A stretch of DNA of 39,726 nucleotides from Vitrella brassicaformis (GCA_001179505.1 CDMY01000569.1:1-39726); one strand, 5' to 3'. Shown: positions 22,951-34,678, counted from the stretch's first letter. The notes: generated by a model from the letters alone, not told the origin. Program-made: numbers and translations.

Positions 22951-23464
22951 GACTGCCTGTGCTCTCTCCGTCAAGGATCGCAGGCTTAGGGCACTATGTT
23001 CCTTAAAACGGCGACAGACTTCAGAAATGGCGCATCTTTCGAGGAAGGCTCTGCCACTAGGCAACCCCTCCTCAATCCGCAACAACCATCGGGGCTCACG
23101 CCTGACAACACAAAGGAAAGGAGATTGGCACCGAGGAATGAGTGATGTGGTTCTTTCAGGAACGATTGTTGTGCGTTTCGTGTATGCAGGGACGGTGGTG
23201 AGAATTGCAGCTCTCACAAACCACTGGCCCTTTGCAACACGGCCCACTCTTCAGCAGTAGCCTCGTCTTCCCACCTCACCGTGTCTCACTTGGGTGAGAT
23301 GAGATACAAGCCACAACTCCTCAATGGGCGGATGGATGTATGACATTTCCGCAGCAAACAAGCCTCGCGTGTTGCCAAACGAGCCACTGCTCACGTAGAG
23401 TTGCAAAACACAGGCATCTCAGCTGATGCCTGATTGTATGTGATGTGTGTGGTCCGACAAACGC
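22951..23464. promoter_or_regulatory. Divergent intergenic region, phosphotriesterase-like and IQ genes
   Basis: The two genes are transcribed outward from these 514 bp, so it must hold both promoters or a shared one. No TATA box or other defined element is obvious. The minus-strand frame of the phosphotriesterase-like gene remains open over much of it, so part may be coding or 5' leader. Confidence 0.4.
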
Positions 23465-25869
23465 ATGGTCAGGCCCCTGCTGCTGAGGCGTGAAAAGCTG
23501 GAGAGGCAGGCGAAGCTGCTGGGTACTCATGAATATATCGGATGAATGGATGGATGTGCTGCAAGATGCTGCTTCGGCGCTGCAGGTCTGTGTGACGATG
23601 AGTGGGACAGATTCCACGACTGCTCCACACCGAAATTGCTGAGATGCCTCGAAATCAAGGTAATGTGTACATGCTAACACGTGCACAGTGCGACGCTCTG
23701 TGCTTCTATTAGGAGTATCGTCGTCGGCAGGCGGCGGCACTCCGCATTCAGAGCAGATGGCGCACTTTTAGGGTCAGCCAGTGCATGTGTGTCTCTCCTG
23801 GACTTGTGTCTCTGTCGACGAATGTGCACGTGTGTGTCATCTCCGTATGTGTGGGTGTGGCTGCAGTGGTGTGTCAATTACTACTGGGTGGTGAGACGGT
23901 ATCACGACGCCCAGCGGCGGATAGTCGCATACTGGCGCTTCTACAGCAGATACAAGAAACCAAGGTGCGTCTGCCACAAGTTTTGCAAGCAAGGACTGTC
24001 ACCTCATGCTTCCCCTTGCGTCTTCTCAATTCAGGTTTCATCGCATGTTGCGCCAGCTCACAGAAAAATGGGCGAACAGAAGGATCAAAGATGTAAGTCG
24101 AAGGCACCTGTATGTGACCGCTTCGACGGTCATGTATGTCTCTTTTGGTTCATGTTGGTCTATAGGCTGTCTTCGGCGTCACCCATAAGAAGCGAGTGCT
24201 CCGGGAGATGAGATTTCAGAAGTGAGCGGGAGACGGTGGCGCCACGCCATTCATGACACGGCTCGTGGTTAATGCAGGCTTGACCCGATTCTGCAGCCGT
24301 TCGAGAAGCTGAAGCGGGACAATGAGTACAGGGCGGCCTGCGCCATCCAACGCCTTTATTTGCGACACTACTTCCAGCACGGCCAAAGGACTGGTCAGCA
24401 AATGATCCACAGACGACCAACAAATCACTCCATTTCTTTCTCACGCTTCCCCAGGCTTCTTTCGCCTGAGGGCTGCCCTGCTCATCCAGCGGGCCTACAG
24501 AGAGCACCGCAGAAGAGTGAGCGAACAGCACGCTCATGCACCCGCACAGATTTTTGTATGATTGTTCGTTGTGTCTCTGTCAGAGGAAGCTAGCCATGAG
24601 AAGGAGACTGAAGCGCGCACACACATCCGGAAGTAAGAAGAGACACGTGCTCCCATCCCCCTCGCTCTCATTGTGCCGTGTGCAGTGGAGAAGCTCCGAA
24701 GAGTCACAAGGGGCGTTCGACACATATTCTCCCTGACCAAAGCGCCCGTGGCCAACAACACCTCTGCAGTGCTCATCCGCAGCACCTCATCGCGACGAAC
24801 ACGCATCAGCCTGCCGAGCAGCAGCAACCTGCAGGGAGAAGGTGAAGGAAATGACCAAGAGCACGCCGATGGGGAGAGAGTGGGTGGGGACGTGGAGGCT
24901 GGTCTGCTGGGTCGCTCGATGAGCCGTGGCAGCCTGCGGACCTCCGTCAAGGTGCTGTATGAGCCTGCCGTCGTTGAGAAGGTTAGAGATAGGCAGGCAC
25001 AGTATTATGACAGCCTCCTGCAGCCCGTCACCACTGCCCGAAGAGCCACGTAAGTGAGTGAGTGAGTGAGACATGAATACGCCAGCCAGCTGCGAGACAT
25101 CACGCTGTTTGTCCTTCCCTCCCTCCCTCCCTTCAGTGTGGCTGGTGGCACGAGTCGCTTCTCTCTCTCCCGCCACAGCGCCCTGATGGCATCAATCAGC
25201 CTCCATCCCCGCCGCGCGTCAAAGCAGCCCCCAACAGTACACGCCTCCACGCCCCGAGGACAGACACGGATGGTCAAGAGGGCCAGCTGCACGCCGAAGC
25301 CGAGACGCCGAAATGCTCGCTCGTCCGTGCGGCAGGCGAGGGCGTCTGCTTCGGGCCACCATCAGCAGCCGCCAGAGGAGCATGCAAACAAGGCGGAAGA
25401 GGCGCCTCAGCCGACGGCAGGCAAGCCGTCTCTTCTGGTGTGTCTGGCTGAGCAGCCGAAGGAGGTCAGGATGCGCGAGGCGAGGCAGCAGCAGGGGCAG
25501 AAGGCTGCGTCACTCGCCGCACTCCCCCCGTCCGCTGCCCTGCACAAGCCCAAGCCACACCGCACAAGAACCATGCACTATCGAGGCTCGCTGGACAGTA
25601 GTCGCACGAGCATTCTCAAGCACACCAGCAGAAGACCCGGGAGGATGAGAAACGGCCTCCGCCGCCTGTCGTCCGCGAGGATTGCTGCCATCAAGTCGGC
25701 ACTCTTGGGTGGTCAGCAGCTGTTGTTCGAGGACGATTTGTATGTGATGATGGAGGAAGACAAACAGGGCAGGGAGAGACCCAAGGCCAACCGTTCGCTG
25801 ACTTTGCCCAACCTGGGCAAATGCGGCGAAGCCGATAGTGAGACGGGATCCGTTGAGGACGGCGCTTGA
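23465..25869 (+). CDS. IQ-motif (calmodulin-binding type) protein, 575 aa
   Basis: Eleven exons: 23465-23522, 23586-23659, 23713-23772, 23867-23964, 24035-24092, 24166-24221, 24278-24393, 24455-24516, 24584-24632, 24686-25049, 25137-25869; phases agree throughout. At least three IQ-like helices are visible: LRIQSRWRTFR (residues 54-64), CAIQRLYLRHYFQ (156-168) and LLIQRAYREHRRR (182-194). The N-terminal 270 residues are helical and very basic, with aromatic residues spaced as in myosin-neck type IQ repeats. The C-terminal 300 residues are low-complexity, rich in Ser, Arg, Pro and Ala, with no recognised domain, and end in an acidic stretch. Likely binds calmodulin or a calmodulin-like protein and may sit on cytoskeleton, basal body or cortex; this is inference from IQ motifs only. 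The last exon is long (733 nt) compared with the earlier ones. Confidence 0.85.
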
Positions 25870-26122
25870 TGCATACGCATTCGTTTGATCTGCATGCGCT
25901 AAGTAAGTATTTGCTGGTCTGTGAATGCAGCGACTTGCGTGCCAAAGGGCACTGTCGTTCCATCACGTTTATGAACAAGTCGACTTGCATACACGGCCAT
26001 GCAGAATGAATGATGCAGTTGCAACTCGCCGACTGTATGTCTCATTCATTCACTGCCTGCCTGCCTGACTAAATGGTGACTGATGGAGACATGTCTGTCT
26101 GCACGGCCTGTCAGTCCATAAT

Positions 26123-28312
26123 TCATCCCCCCTCTGTCTCTGCCTTCCTCCTTTTGCCCTTCCATCCCTCGATGGCCTCCCGCGCCCCCACGCCTTGAAG
26201 CAGCCTGTCCGCAGCGGCTGTCTCGCCCACCCTCATCCTGCCACCCACAGGCGTCCCCTTCTCGCCAGTCGCGGCCTTCCTCTTAGCCAAACTGTGCTGT
26301 CGCTGCGAATAGGCCATGATGGGCGGCAGCGGGTATGGCGACTCTGCCGGCGCATCATTGATCGTCGCCGGCAGCTTGCCGAGATCCTCGACCTCATTGC
26401 GAGGGACGGGTGCCACTCGTCTCGTCTTGTTGATCAGGGAGAGGGGCGGGTGAGAGGATGGGGACGTGAGGGGCTCGATGTCTTCCTCTGACATGCCGAT
26501 GCCACGACCCGCATGCTCGATCGCCTGACATACATCACAGGAGGCTCTGATGGGTGTGTGTTGTTGGTTCTCTCGCGTACGTCTGTTTGCCAGCTGGGCA
26601 GCTTGGTCACGTTGGCACGCAGTCGATCGACCAGCAACCTCCACAGATGGTCCTCCCCAACGCCCATGGCCTTGAGCCGACACGCAGCCTCGAACCCCTC
26701 CACACAGTCTAGCAACGACAGTGAGGCCTCCGCCCTCTCGCAGTGCACCATCACGGCCTCCGTGTAGACAACCCACTCTTTGTCCACACCGCTGGGATTG
26801 CCCGTATCCCGCAGCGCCCGGATGGCGAATGAGGCTGCGTTGAGAAGGGTTATGAGTGTCCACAGGCTGAAGCTCTCAGGGGGGAAGGACGACAGCAGCA
26901 CCAGCAGCAAGTGAGGGGAGGGGGGGAGGGGCTCCGGTGAGGAGGAGGCTGCTGCGGCGGCATACCCGCAAAGGATCATGCTCATCTGCTCAGTCTGTAT
27001 CTTCATAGGGTGGCTGTGTCGCGCCAGGAGGGAGTCGGTCAGCTTGCTTACGACATCGGGACGCGTGTGGGGGGCGGGCAGCCGGCCAAACGCGTATACC
27101 TGCATGAAACGTACTTCCTTCCCATGTGCTTTTATCGGTCCCTCCCTCCCTTTCTCCGGCCCTCCCTTACCAATGTCGCCCCTTGTGGCGGCTTGAGCTG
27201 GTCCGCGAGTCCCAGCACCCTCCCCGCCATGGCCTCAAACAGCGGGACGTACCACAGCTTTATCCTCCCATACGCATACGCCGCGTTGCTCATGTCCATG
27301 TCATTCATCTCGTCAACACGACCTTCCAACTCGACAGCCACACGCAGCAGCAGCCGAACACTGCTGTCGTCCACATTTCCCATCAGCCCCTCTAGCTCAT
27401 CTCTCGCCACCACCCAGTCGAGCCTGCCGACCGACGGCAGCTTGGCGAATGCGTGTGCCAGGTTGGCGAAGTCGCGTGTGGCGAACTGGAGCAAAGGGTC
27501 GTCAGTGGAGGGTGGTTTGTCAAGGCGGTGGAGGACCTCCTTAGCAAGGTGGAGAAAGAGGGCGTCGTCGAAGGCACCCAGACGGACGTAGGCGAGCGCA
27601 ATGGACACCAGCTCCTGACAATCGACGAATGAATGAGTGACAGACAGACAGACAGACAACATTGCAAGTGATCTCACATGGTGCCATGGATCCATCCTGC
27701 ACCCACCTTAGGGTTTCCCTCTGGTATCTTCCAGCGCAGCTCGGCCGCCACCCGCTCAAACAGCCCCTCGTTCCTCAGCCGCAGCCGGCCATAGGCATTC
27801 ACCATAACAGCCAAGTCCTGCACGTTGAAGTTCATCAGCCAGTCGGCATTCAGACGCTCCCCTATCATGCCGAACAGGCCCTCGTCCTTCATCCCTAGCC
27901 GCGCCATGGCATTGAGCACCAGCGAGATGCCCTGTGGCGAGGTGGACGGCAGATGCTCGTACAGCTCTGATCGGATGGCCTCCCACAGGGGCTTGTCGAC
28001 GTGCCCCGACGCAGCCTCGCGGTTGGCAATGCCGCCGATCTGGTTGCCGAACCGATGTGGTCTTTTCTCATCGCCCGCCCTCTCCAGGTCCTCTCTCGGC
28101 CGGAGCCGCCGAAGCTGCCGCATGCCGTCGCCAGGCTTGGGCGGCTTGTAATGCTTGGCCTGCTGACCGCCCTTGTGGTGCCGCTGTGGTGCTGGACCAG
28201 CGTCATCCGATGGCTGAGACCCGGCTGACGTTGATGACATGAACCGACACGCCGTAGACACGCGCCGCCGGCATGGTTGTGTTGGAAGCGACTTGTGGGC
28301 CACTGAGCGCAT
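26123..28312 (-). CDS. Helical-repeat (HPR/OPR-like) protein, probably organellar RNA binding
   Basis: 656 aa in four exons: 28312-27707, 27614-27171, 27099-26581, 26524-26123; phase 0 at each join. Repeats of about 36-40 residues follow a two-helix pattern: ISLVLNAMARLG...GLFGMIGERL, DLAVMVNAYGRLRLR...LFERVAAEL, ELVSIALAYVRLGAF...FLHLAKEVL, DFANLAHAFAKLP, DMSNAAYAYGRIKLW...LFEAMAGRV, and VYAFGRLPAP. This is the pattern of heptatricopeptide/octotricopeptide-type repeats found in RAP-domain and related organelle RNA-binding proteins of alveolates and algae. The N-terminus (MRSVAHKSLPTQPCRRRVST) is Arg/Ser-rich and acid-free, as in mitochondrial presequences. I see no RAP domain; the last 130 residues are unstructured and basic. 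Role in organellar rRNA or mRNA metabolism is inference. Confidence 0.8.
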
Positions 28313-28445
28313 CGTGGAGATGGTTGTCGTCGCCTCAACAGGGAAGCAAACATGAATGCGAGCTGAGAGATACGCTGGCAGCTAAGCGTGCAGACCACAG
28401 AACGCTTGAAGGCTCTGCTCTTGACTCGCGAGGCTCGTATCAGCG
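28313..28445. promoter_or_regulatory. Short divergent promoter region
   Basis: Only 133 bp separate the start codons of the minus-strand helical-repeat gene and the plus-strand transporter. Both promoters and 5' leaders must overlap here or extend into coding sequence. No defined core element is recognised. Confidence 0.45.
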
Positions 28446-31281
28446 ATGGCGGACGATGAGTCCGCTCGGCTTCGCCAGCAGATGCGGCAGCCGCTTCTCG
28501 CGCCCTCAGACCACCCGCAGGCAGCCCAGCATTACCCAGAAGGCCACCCACTGCATGTGCATCACCACCATCACGAGCCTCTTCCTCAGCATGGTACCAC
28601 AACAGAGAGGAGAAACACAATCATGTCTGGATGAATGCGTGAATCAATCGTGTGTGTGTCAGGCCCATCTTTCATGCAAGTATGTATGCTGCAGCTGCAG
28701 CCAGAGAAGAGCACTAACCAAGCAGGGAGGGCGGATTACAAATCGCATTGAATGCATTGGGATGGATGGTTGTATGCACTTGTCACTCATTCAGCGTGCT
28801 TTGCACTTCGAGGCAGGGACGCTCAAGGGTTCCGTGTTCACCCTGGTGTGCTCGGCGCTGGGGACGGGTGTGTTGACGCTGCCGTACGCATTCAGTCAGC
28901 TGGGGTGGGTGCTGGGGAGTGTGCTGCTCGTCGTGAGTGGCGCGGTGGCCAGCCTGACCATATTCATTCTCATGGTAGGTAGATCTAGAGCACGGGATGG
29001 ATGTGTATTGTGTGCTGGTGGTGGTGTGTGTGTAGGGTGCGATCCGAGTGACGGGTTCCCTCACGTACAGCAAGATGATGGGCAAGGCCATGAACAGCCA
29101 CCGATGGGAGAGGGTCACTGACGGGATTATCGTCTTTTACGTCATCGGGTGCTGCATCAGCTACTTCGTGTTCCTCGGCGACTTCACGCCACGCATACTC
29201 GAGGCCATCCCCTGCCCTGAGATATTCAGGGACAGGACGCTGCTGCTCACTCTCAGCCTGGTTGGTTGGTGGAAACATACACACATAACACACGAGAGCA
29301 GAAAGAGAGAATAGGAAAATGATGCACGTGTGTGTTCGTCGTCCGGTCAGATACTGATATGGCCACTGTCTTGTGTGAAGAGGTTATCTGCGTTGCGGCA
29401 TATCGCTCTCCTGCCCATATTCAGCATCATCATAACGTCGATTGTGGTGATAGTGCAGGCGCCCCACCTCATCCACGAGGCCTTCAAGACGGGCATGCGG
29501 CCAGAGGCCTTTTCTCTCAGCTGGAACTCGCCCAAGGCAGTCAACATATTCCTCTTCGCTTATATGGCCGTGAGTCGGGGAGCGGGAGGGGCAGCGGGAA
29601 CAGACGTGTGCTGTCCTCCTGTGCTGCACGCTTTTCCCTTGTCTGTGTCTGGTTGTTGTGCTCAGCATGTGAATGTGGTGCCTGTAGCTGAGGAGATCTT
29701 CGAGAGGGAGCCAAACACCTCACTGCTCGCATGTTTCAAGGTAGGCACCATGACACGACACACCTGCCGCACCCACCGCCGCCCCGGATGGACGAGCCTT
29801 GCGTTGTGTCAGCTTGGCGTCACGGCCTGCTTGATCGAGTTCGCCCTCTACGCCCCTCTGGGTACGCCAAGAGTAGTCCAAGACAGCCAACCAACCACAG
29901 CCATTCATTGTGTTCATTTTGCCGCTGGATGGGATGGTGTGTGGTGGATCCATCCATCCATCCATTTATTTATTTGTGCTTCAGCGTTCGTTGGCTACCT
30001 GAGCTGGCTGGGTTTGACCCGTCAGAACTTTACCACCAACTACAGCGCCACCGACCCGGCCTTCTTCCTCTGCCGCATCCTCCTCTCCATCAGCATGGTC
30101 GTGGCTGTCCCTATCAACGTCTTTGCGGCCGCCAAGTCGTGCGTCAGCCTGGCCAGGCACTTGTGGGGCAGGAGTGGCGTGGAATCGCCGAGCAGCGTCT
30201 CGTCCAACGGCGAGAGGGAGAGGGAAAATGGCTTGGAGTCGATGGATGGCGAAGAGAACAACAAGAACAAGAGGATAGCCATGGTGAGAGTCGGTCAGGC
30301 CTGATCAGATCAGGCCAGCTGCACTGGATGCATCCACATGCACCCATGCATGGGATGGATGACCGTGTTGCAGACGTTGCACGTGTCGGGCGACAGCGAG
30401 ATGGATGGCGTGTCGTCCTCCTACCCCATTGCCCGTGACAGGACCTCGCCCATGCCGGTCCCTGCCACCGCTGCGTCGGCCAACCCCAACACCAGCACCA
30501 CCAGCAACCACAATGGCAGCTACAGCGCCCCCCTGGTGCCCGTGGTGGTGTCATCGGGCTTGCGGCCGCCACACCTGGATGTCGAGCAGCCCACCATCAC
30601 GCAATCCTCCTCTGTGACATCCATCCCGGAAGTGCCAACGTGTATGTCTAAGGGAGGAAGAGTACAGAGAATGGCTGGGTGGTGGGAACCGATCAATCAA
30701 TGCGCTCACTCTGTGTGTGTGTGTGTGTGTGTGTCTGCAGCTGTGTTTGATCGTACATGGTTTCGTGTGTTTGTTGTGAGCATCTGTGTGCTGTCGTCCT
30801 ATGTAGTGGCGCTGCTCACCAGCAGGGTACACACGCAGCGCCTGCAGGCTCACAATGAATAGGTCTCTCTGTGTGTGTGGTGTGTGCAGGTGGCTGACAT
30901 CATAGGTGTCGTTGGTGGGATTTTCGCGACCTCGTTTATGGTCTCCTTCCCAGCCATTGTCTACTATCAGGTGAGCGAGCAGCGAGGCAGGCCACGGGCA
31001 GACATCCAACGATCCAATCTGCGTATGGGTGCAGGAGTTCTATCATGTGCATCCGCCCTGGCTGTACTGGACCATCATCATCGCACTCGCCGCATTCGCC
31101 ATGGTACACTACACACGCGTCTGTCTCCACACGCCAGCCATGCCATGCTCCACAGATGCCAGCCATGCCATGCCACACAAGTCTGTCTGTCTGTCTGTCT
31201 GCGTGTGGTCAGGTTGGCTATGTGAGCACCACGGTGATAGTGCTGCAGTGGACCGGCGTATGCTGCACAGTCACACACTAG
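28446..31281 (+). CDS. Amino acid/auxin permease (AAAP) family transporter
   Basis: 594 aa, 13 exons: 28446-28593, 28663-28679, 28795-28974, 29036-29260, 29351-29569, 29666-29740, 29813-29861, 29985-30283, 30374-30641, 30741-30826, 30890-30970, 31035-31103, 31213-31281. After a soluble, His-rich N-terminus (LHVHHHHHEP) comes the family signature GSVFTLVCSALGTGVLTLPY (helix 1), LGWVLGSVLLVVSGAVASL (2), VTDGIIVFYVIGCCISYFVF (3), IALLPIFSIIITSIVVIVQ (5), VNIFLFAYMAHVNVVPVAEE (6, with the typical xxHxNxxPxxxE motif), LGVTACLIEFALYAPLG (7), ILLSISMVVAVPINVFAA (8), then FRVFVVSICVLSSYVVALL, VADIIGVVGGIFATSFMVSF and LYWTIIIALAAFAM (9-11). Proton- or sodium-coupled uptake or vacuolar export of neutral amino acids is the family role; substrate unknown. 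A Ser/Asn/Thr-rich cytosolic loop of about 135 residues (about 357-493) separates helices 8 and 9 and is unusually long. Exon 2 is only 17 nt. Confidence 0.88.
30712..30734 (+). repeat. (TG)n dinucleotide repeat in transporter intron
   Basis: Uninterrupted TG repeat of 23 nt directly upstream of the acceptor at 30740, in the intron between the loop exon and helix 9 of the AAAP transporter. It serves as the intron's pyrimidine-poor 3' tract and is likely length-polymorphic. Confidence 0.95.
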
Positions 31282-31900
31282 ACACGACACGAACTCCTAC
31301 ACACAGACAGAGACACCCACCCACCCACCCACCCATTCTATCTATGGTTTGTGACCTTGGTCGATTCATGTTTTTTCCGAGACGTGTGGCATGTGGCGTC
31401 ATGTGTATGTATGGCCATTATTGCATTATTGCTTATGTACACACCCATTGCACGTGTGGCCGGTGTATGTGTCCATGTGTGGGTGGGTGGGTGGGTGGGT
31501 GGGGGGAAGCACAACACGGGTACGCCGACTTTGTGCGTGCCGCCCGGCGTTGGTTGGCGCGTGTGTGAGTGTGTGATGCCTACAGGCATGCCATGCATGT
31601 GATTGACCCTGCTGCCGTCTGCCCAAAATACGCATGGGCGTGCACGTGGTTTATCCGTATATATGTGCATCGTGACCAGACCTCATATCTAAATTATCAA
31701 TTGCGGGTTCTACTATCAATCAGACGGTGATGCATGCATGCGTTTCGATCGGACCGGCAACATCAAACGAGCTGAGCTTTCCACATTGCAGTCTCTGAGG
31801 GAACCCTATTCGTCTCTACCAGAACAGCAAAGACCCCACTGATCACGAGAACTCGTGCAGCGCACACGCGCCGAACTGTCAGTGAGCGGACATCTGCAAG
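31282..31900. other. Intergenic region and transporter 3' end with complementary CCCA and GGGT tracts
   Basis: No gene is seen in these 619 bp. A (CCCA)n tract lies at 31314-31335 and a (GGGT)n tract at 31477-31506, the latter with six G runs of three or more. They are complementary and about 140 nt apart, so the transporter 3' UTR could fold into a long hairpin or the G tract into a quadruplex. Confidence 0.7.
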
Positions 31901-33840
31901 ATGTTCTCGCGCGCGGCGGCAAGAGCCCCGCTCAGCCACATCTCCCGTGGTGCTGGTCGGCACGTCACCGGGTCCCCCACACCCCCGCCTACCGTCAGGC
32001 TGGCGCACCGGGTGAATGATCAGGTAAGAGGAAGCAAGAAGAAAGTCGGGCAAGGCAGAGCGTCAGAGAGGAATACTCTCCACTGTCTATCTATGTCGAC
32101 CTGGGCCCTGTCTGGCGTCTCCTTGATGCAGAGACCGCGGACACAACAAAGGACTCTTCAAGACAGCATCACTGCAGTGAGCTATTTGGCAGTGAGACGC
32201 TGAGGCCCGAAAGAGGCCCACATGCACATGACCTCCAGTGTTTCTCGGTGTGCCTTCAGCCGCTACAGCAGCAGCAGCAGCAACAGCAACAGCTCCCCCA
32301 GCCAGAGTCTGCAGACACGCAGACACGCATGCGTCGCCTGGTAATCAATCAATCATGCCGGCCACAGATCTTGGCCGCAGGATCATGCATATGGCTGTTT
32401 GTGTTTGTTTGTGTCCGTGTGTATGTCTGTTATCTAAGTTTTTCCGCCTGCGACAGTGCGAGAAGGAGGCCCGTGAGAGCAGAGCCAAGCACCAGGCCCA
32501 GGAGGCCATGATATCGGTATGTAAGCCATCCTTATCGACCATCGAGGGATTAACTGTCTGCATGTCTGTCCGCCTCTGGCAGGACTTGCAGCAGCAAGTC
32601 AAAGAGCAAGAGGGCCACATCAAGTGCCTCCATGCACTGATCATTGTAAGTACGGACATTCAAGGACTACACAAGCCATCCAGCCATCTATCCATCCATC
32701 CATTCTACTGTTTGTTGCCCGCAGGAACTCCAGGACAGGGACAAGACACGTGAAGTTGACAACCGCCGAAAGACAGTCGGCACATGGAGGGGGCCACAGT
32801 CAAGCAAACGTTTGGTCCCCGTGTGTCTCTGCGGCCACCTGCTGTGCTGCAGCAGGACATGCACAACAAAGACAGCGAGATGGACAAGGCCACAGGGAAC
32901 ACGCAGCAGCAAGGCCTGAAGGTACAAAGCAGAGAGGCCTTGTGGGTACACTCCGTCCGATCGATTGGGAGAAGGAGACCGCCAGCCGCTTGTTTCCATG
33001 TTGTGTCTCCACAGGTGGCCACCAAGACAGCCAACCGGGGGCACAATGTGGAAGAGGTGACGCGCTTCGTCGACGAGCAGGCTGCTCAGGAAGCGCAACA
33101 GAGGGTAAGCAAGGTACATGCATTTGTGCACGAGTGTCTCCTGGAACTCATTCATTCAGGACTATGGGATACCCCCCTTGCCCTTGAGTGGCGGGGTTGG
33201 CCGGCCGATGACGAATGAGTGCCATGCTGAGCACCATCAGGTGTGTGTACACATCGGTGATACTTACCATCTTCTATGTCCGCCAAAGCATTAATTGTCT
33301 CTTTGTTCAGCTGCAGAGGTGGCCTGGGAGGACATCGCTTCACACACAGGGATGGCATGCAGGGAATGGCCCTCAGAACACTGCAGGTAGGGACACAGAC
33401 AGGACCCTATACTGTACTTGCCGTGGCCAGCCAGTACATATGCATGTGCATTTGTTCTTTCCCTTCTGGCAGCGACGAAGCCCCCATGCTACTCCCCGCA
33501 TACCACACCAGTAGAGCAGGCTCAGCAGGGCTGGGCGATGCAGCCACAGCATCCACTGGAGATGCATGTAAGCAAGCGCATGCACTTCTGTTTTTCGTCT
33601 TTTGACCGGCTTGCTGGCTGCAGATTGTCTTTTCTGTTGCTGGCGCCCCTCAACATCTGCCCGTGGACGGACATCAAGTGGCAAGCGGGGACAGACAGAT
33701 CATCGATCCGGCCTTCGGTGATGTGAGCTGTGTTTGTCTGGTCGTTTGCCTGGGTGGTTGTGTAGGTAATGCCACAGGGAACGATGCCGTGGTTTCCCCA
33801 GATGATGTCTCACCCCTTCGTCGCGTCTCCACCTTGCTAA
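31901..33840 (+). CDS. Coiled-coil protein with mitochondrial-type N-terminus, 350 aa
   Basis: Thirteen exons with consistent phase: 31901-32023, 32132-32176, 32260-32340, 32457-32516, 32583-32645, 32725-32820, 32853-32921, 33015-33104, 33160-33240, 33311-33386, 33473-33567, 33624-33722, 33766-33840. The N-terminus MFSRAAARAPLSHISRGAGR is rich in Arg/Ala/Ser and free of acids, as in mitochondrial presequences. A glutamine-rich segment (PLQQQQQQQQLPQPE) follows, then a charged helical part (residues about 80-230) with CEKEARESRAKHQAQEAM and VEEVTRFVDEQAAQEAQQ that fits a broken coiled coil. The last 110 residues are Pro/Gln/His-rich without a known domain (WAMQPQHPLEMH, IVFSVAGAPQHLPVDGHQ). 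I recognise no family. An alternative reading of the exon at 33311 (AEVAWEDIAS...) needs a weaker donor at 33245 and fails to join the later exons well. Confidence 0.7.
32262..32297 (+). repeat. CAG/CAA glutamine repeat in coding sequence
   Basis: A mixed CAG/CAA run encodes eight or more consecutive glutamines near the N-terminus of the coiled-coil protein. It directly follows an acceptor, and the CAG triplets offer several alternative in-frame NAGNAG-type acceptors. Confidence 0.85.
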
Positions 33841-34253
33841 CAGCCAACTGTGTGTAGCGGTGGGTGATGTGCTTTGTGGACATCATGTGTGAGTGCTCCC
33901 TTCTACCCGCTTGCATGGCATGGGATTTGTGCCGGTGTGTTCGTTTTGTAATCGCTGGGCGCTGATTGAATGAAAAAATACTTGAATGACACACAACGAA
34001 GGCACACACGAGAGGTCTTGCTTGTATCCATGTACATCCATCCATCCATCCACACACACGCAATCACACGTACGCAACAAGGAAGCCAGGGCACAAGAAA
34101 CGCACGCACCACACACGGCGGGCCGGCAGCCAGCACACTGCACACGAGGCACGGCACGGACAGCTGTGTCTGTCAGTGATGTCAGTCAGTCAGTGACATA
34201 TATGAGCAGACAAGGGACCGGTTAGGTTAAAAAGGGCGTGGCGTATGTATGCA

Positions 34254-34270
34254 CAGACAGACAGACAGAC
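34254..34270. repeat. (CAGA)n tract
   Basis: Four perfect copies of the CAGA tetramer in the gene-poor region. Confidence 0.9.
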
Positions 34271-34626
34271 ATGGATGTGCGTGTGTGTACACAGGCCATC
34301 GATCCGATCGAGGGAGGGGAGCAGAGATCTGACTGACTGAGGAGACAGACAGACAGACTGAGCCCTCAGAGAGCAACAACCTACCTAAACCTACCTTGCG
34401 TACGCACCGCCCGCACCGGACGCACAACACAACACAGCGCACGAGGGCAAGCAGCAACAACACCACACACACAACAAACACCGTACGTACGTACATAAAT
34501 AAACAGCATCGATCTGCATTCCATTGCACGCGTCTTCACGTCGTAGGTGTGGCATACACACGTAAGTAACGTACGTAGTCAGGCAGGCATCTCAGGGCAT
34601 GGAATGGCATGGAATGGCGTGGCATG

Positions 34627-34678
34627 TTGTGTGTGTGTGTGGATGGATGGATGTGTGTGTGTGTGTGTGTGTGTGTGT
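34627..34678. repeat. Compound (TG)n-(GGAT)n-(TG)n tract
   Basis: Two TG dinucleotide runs enclose three copies of GGAT; the second TG run is about 26 nt long. Confidence 0.95.

Noticed and set aside
22709-23260. 183-codon plus-strand ORF
   Set aside because: Antisense to the first exons and upstream frame of the phosphotriesterase-like gene; no splice signals or known motif.
29731-30438. 235-codon plus-strand ORF overlapping the transporter
   Set aside because: Reads through transporter introns in a shifted frame; the AAAP helices are in the other frame.
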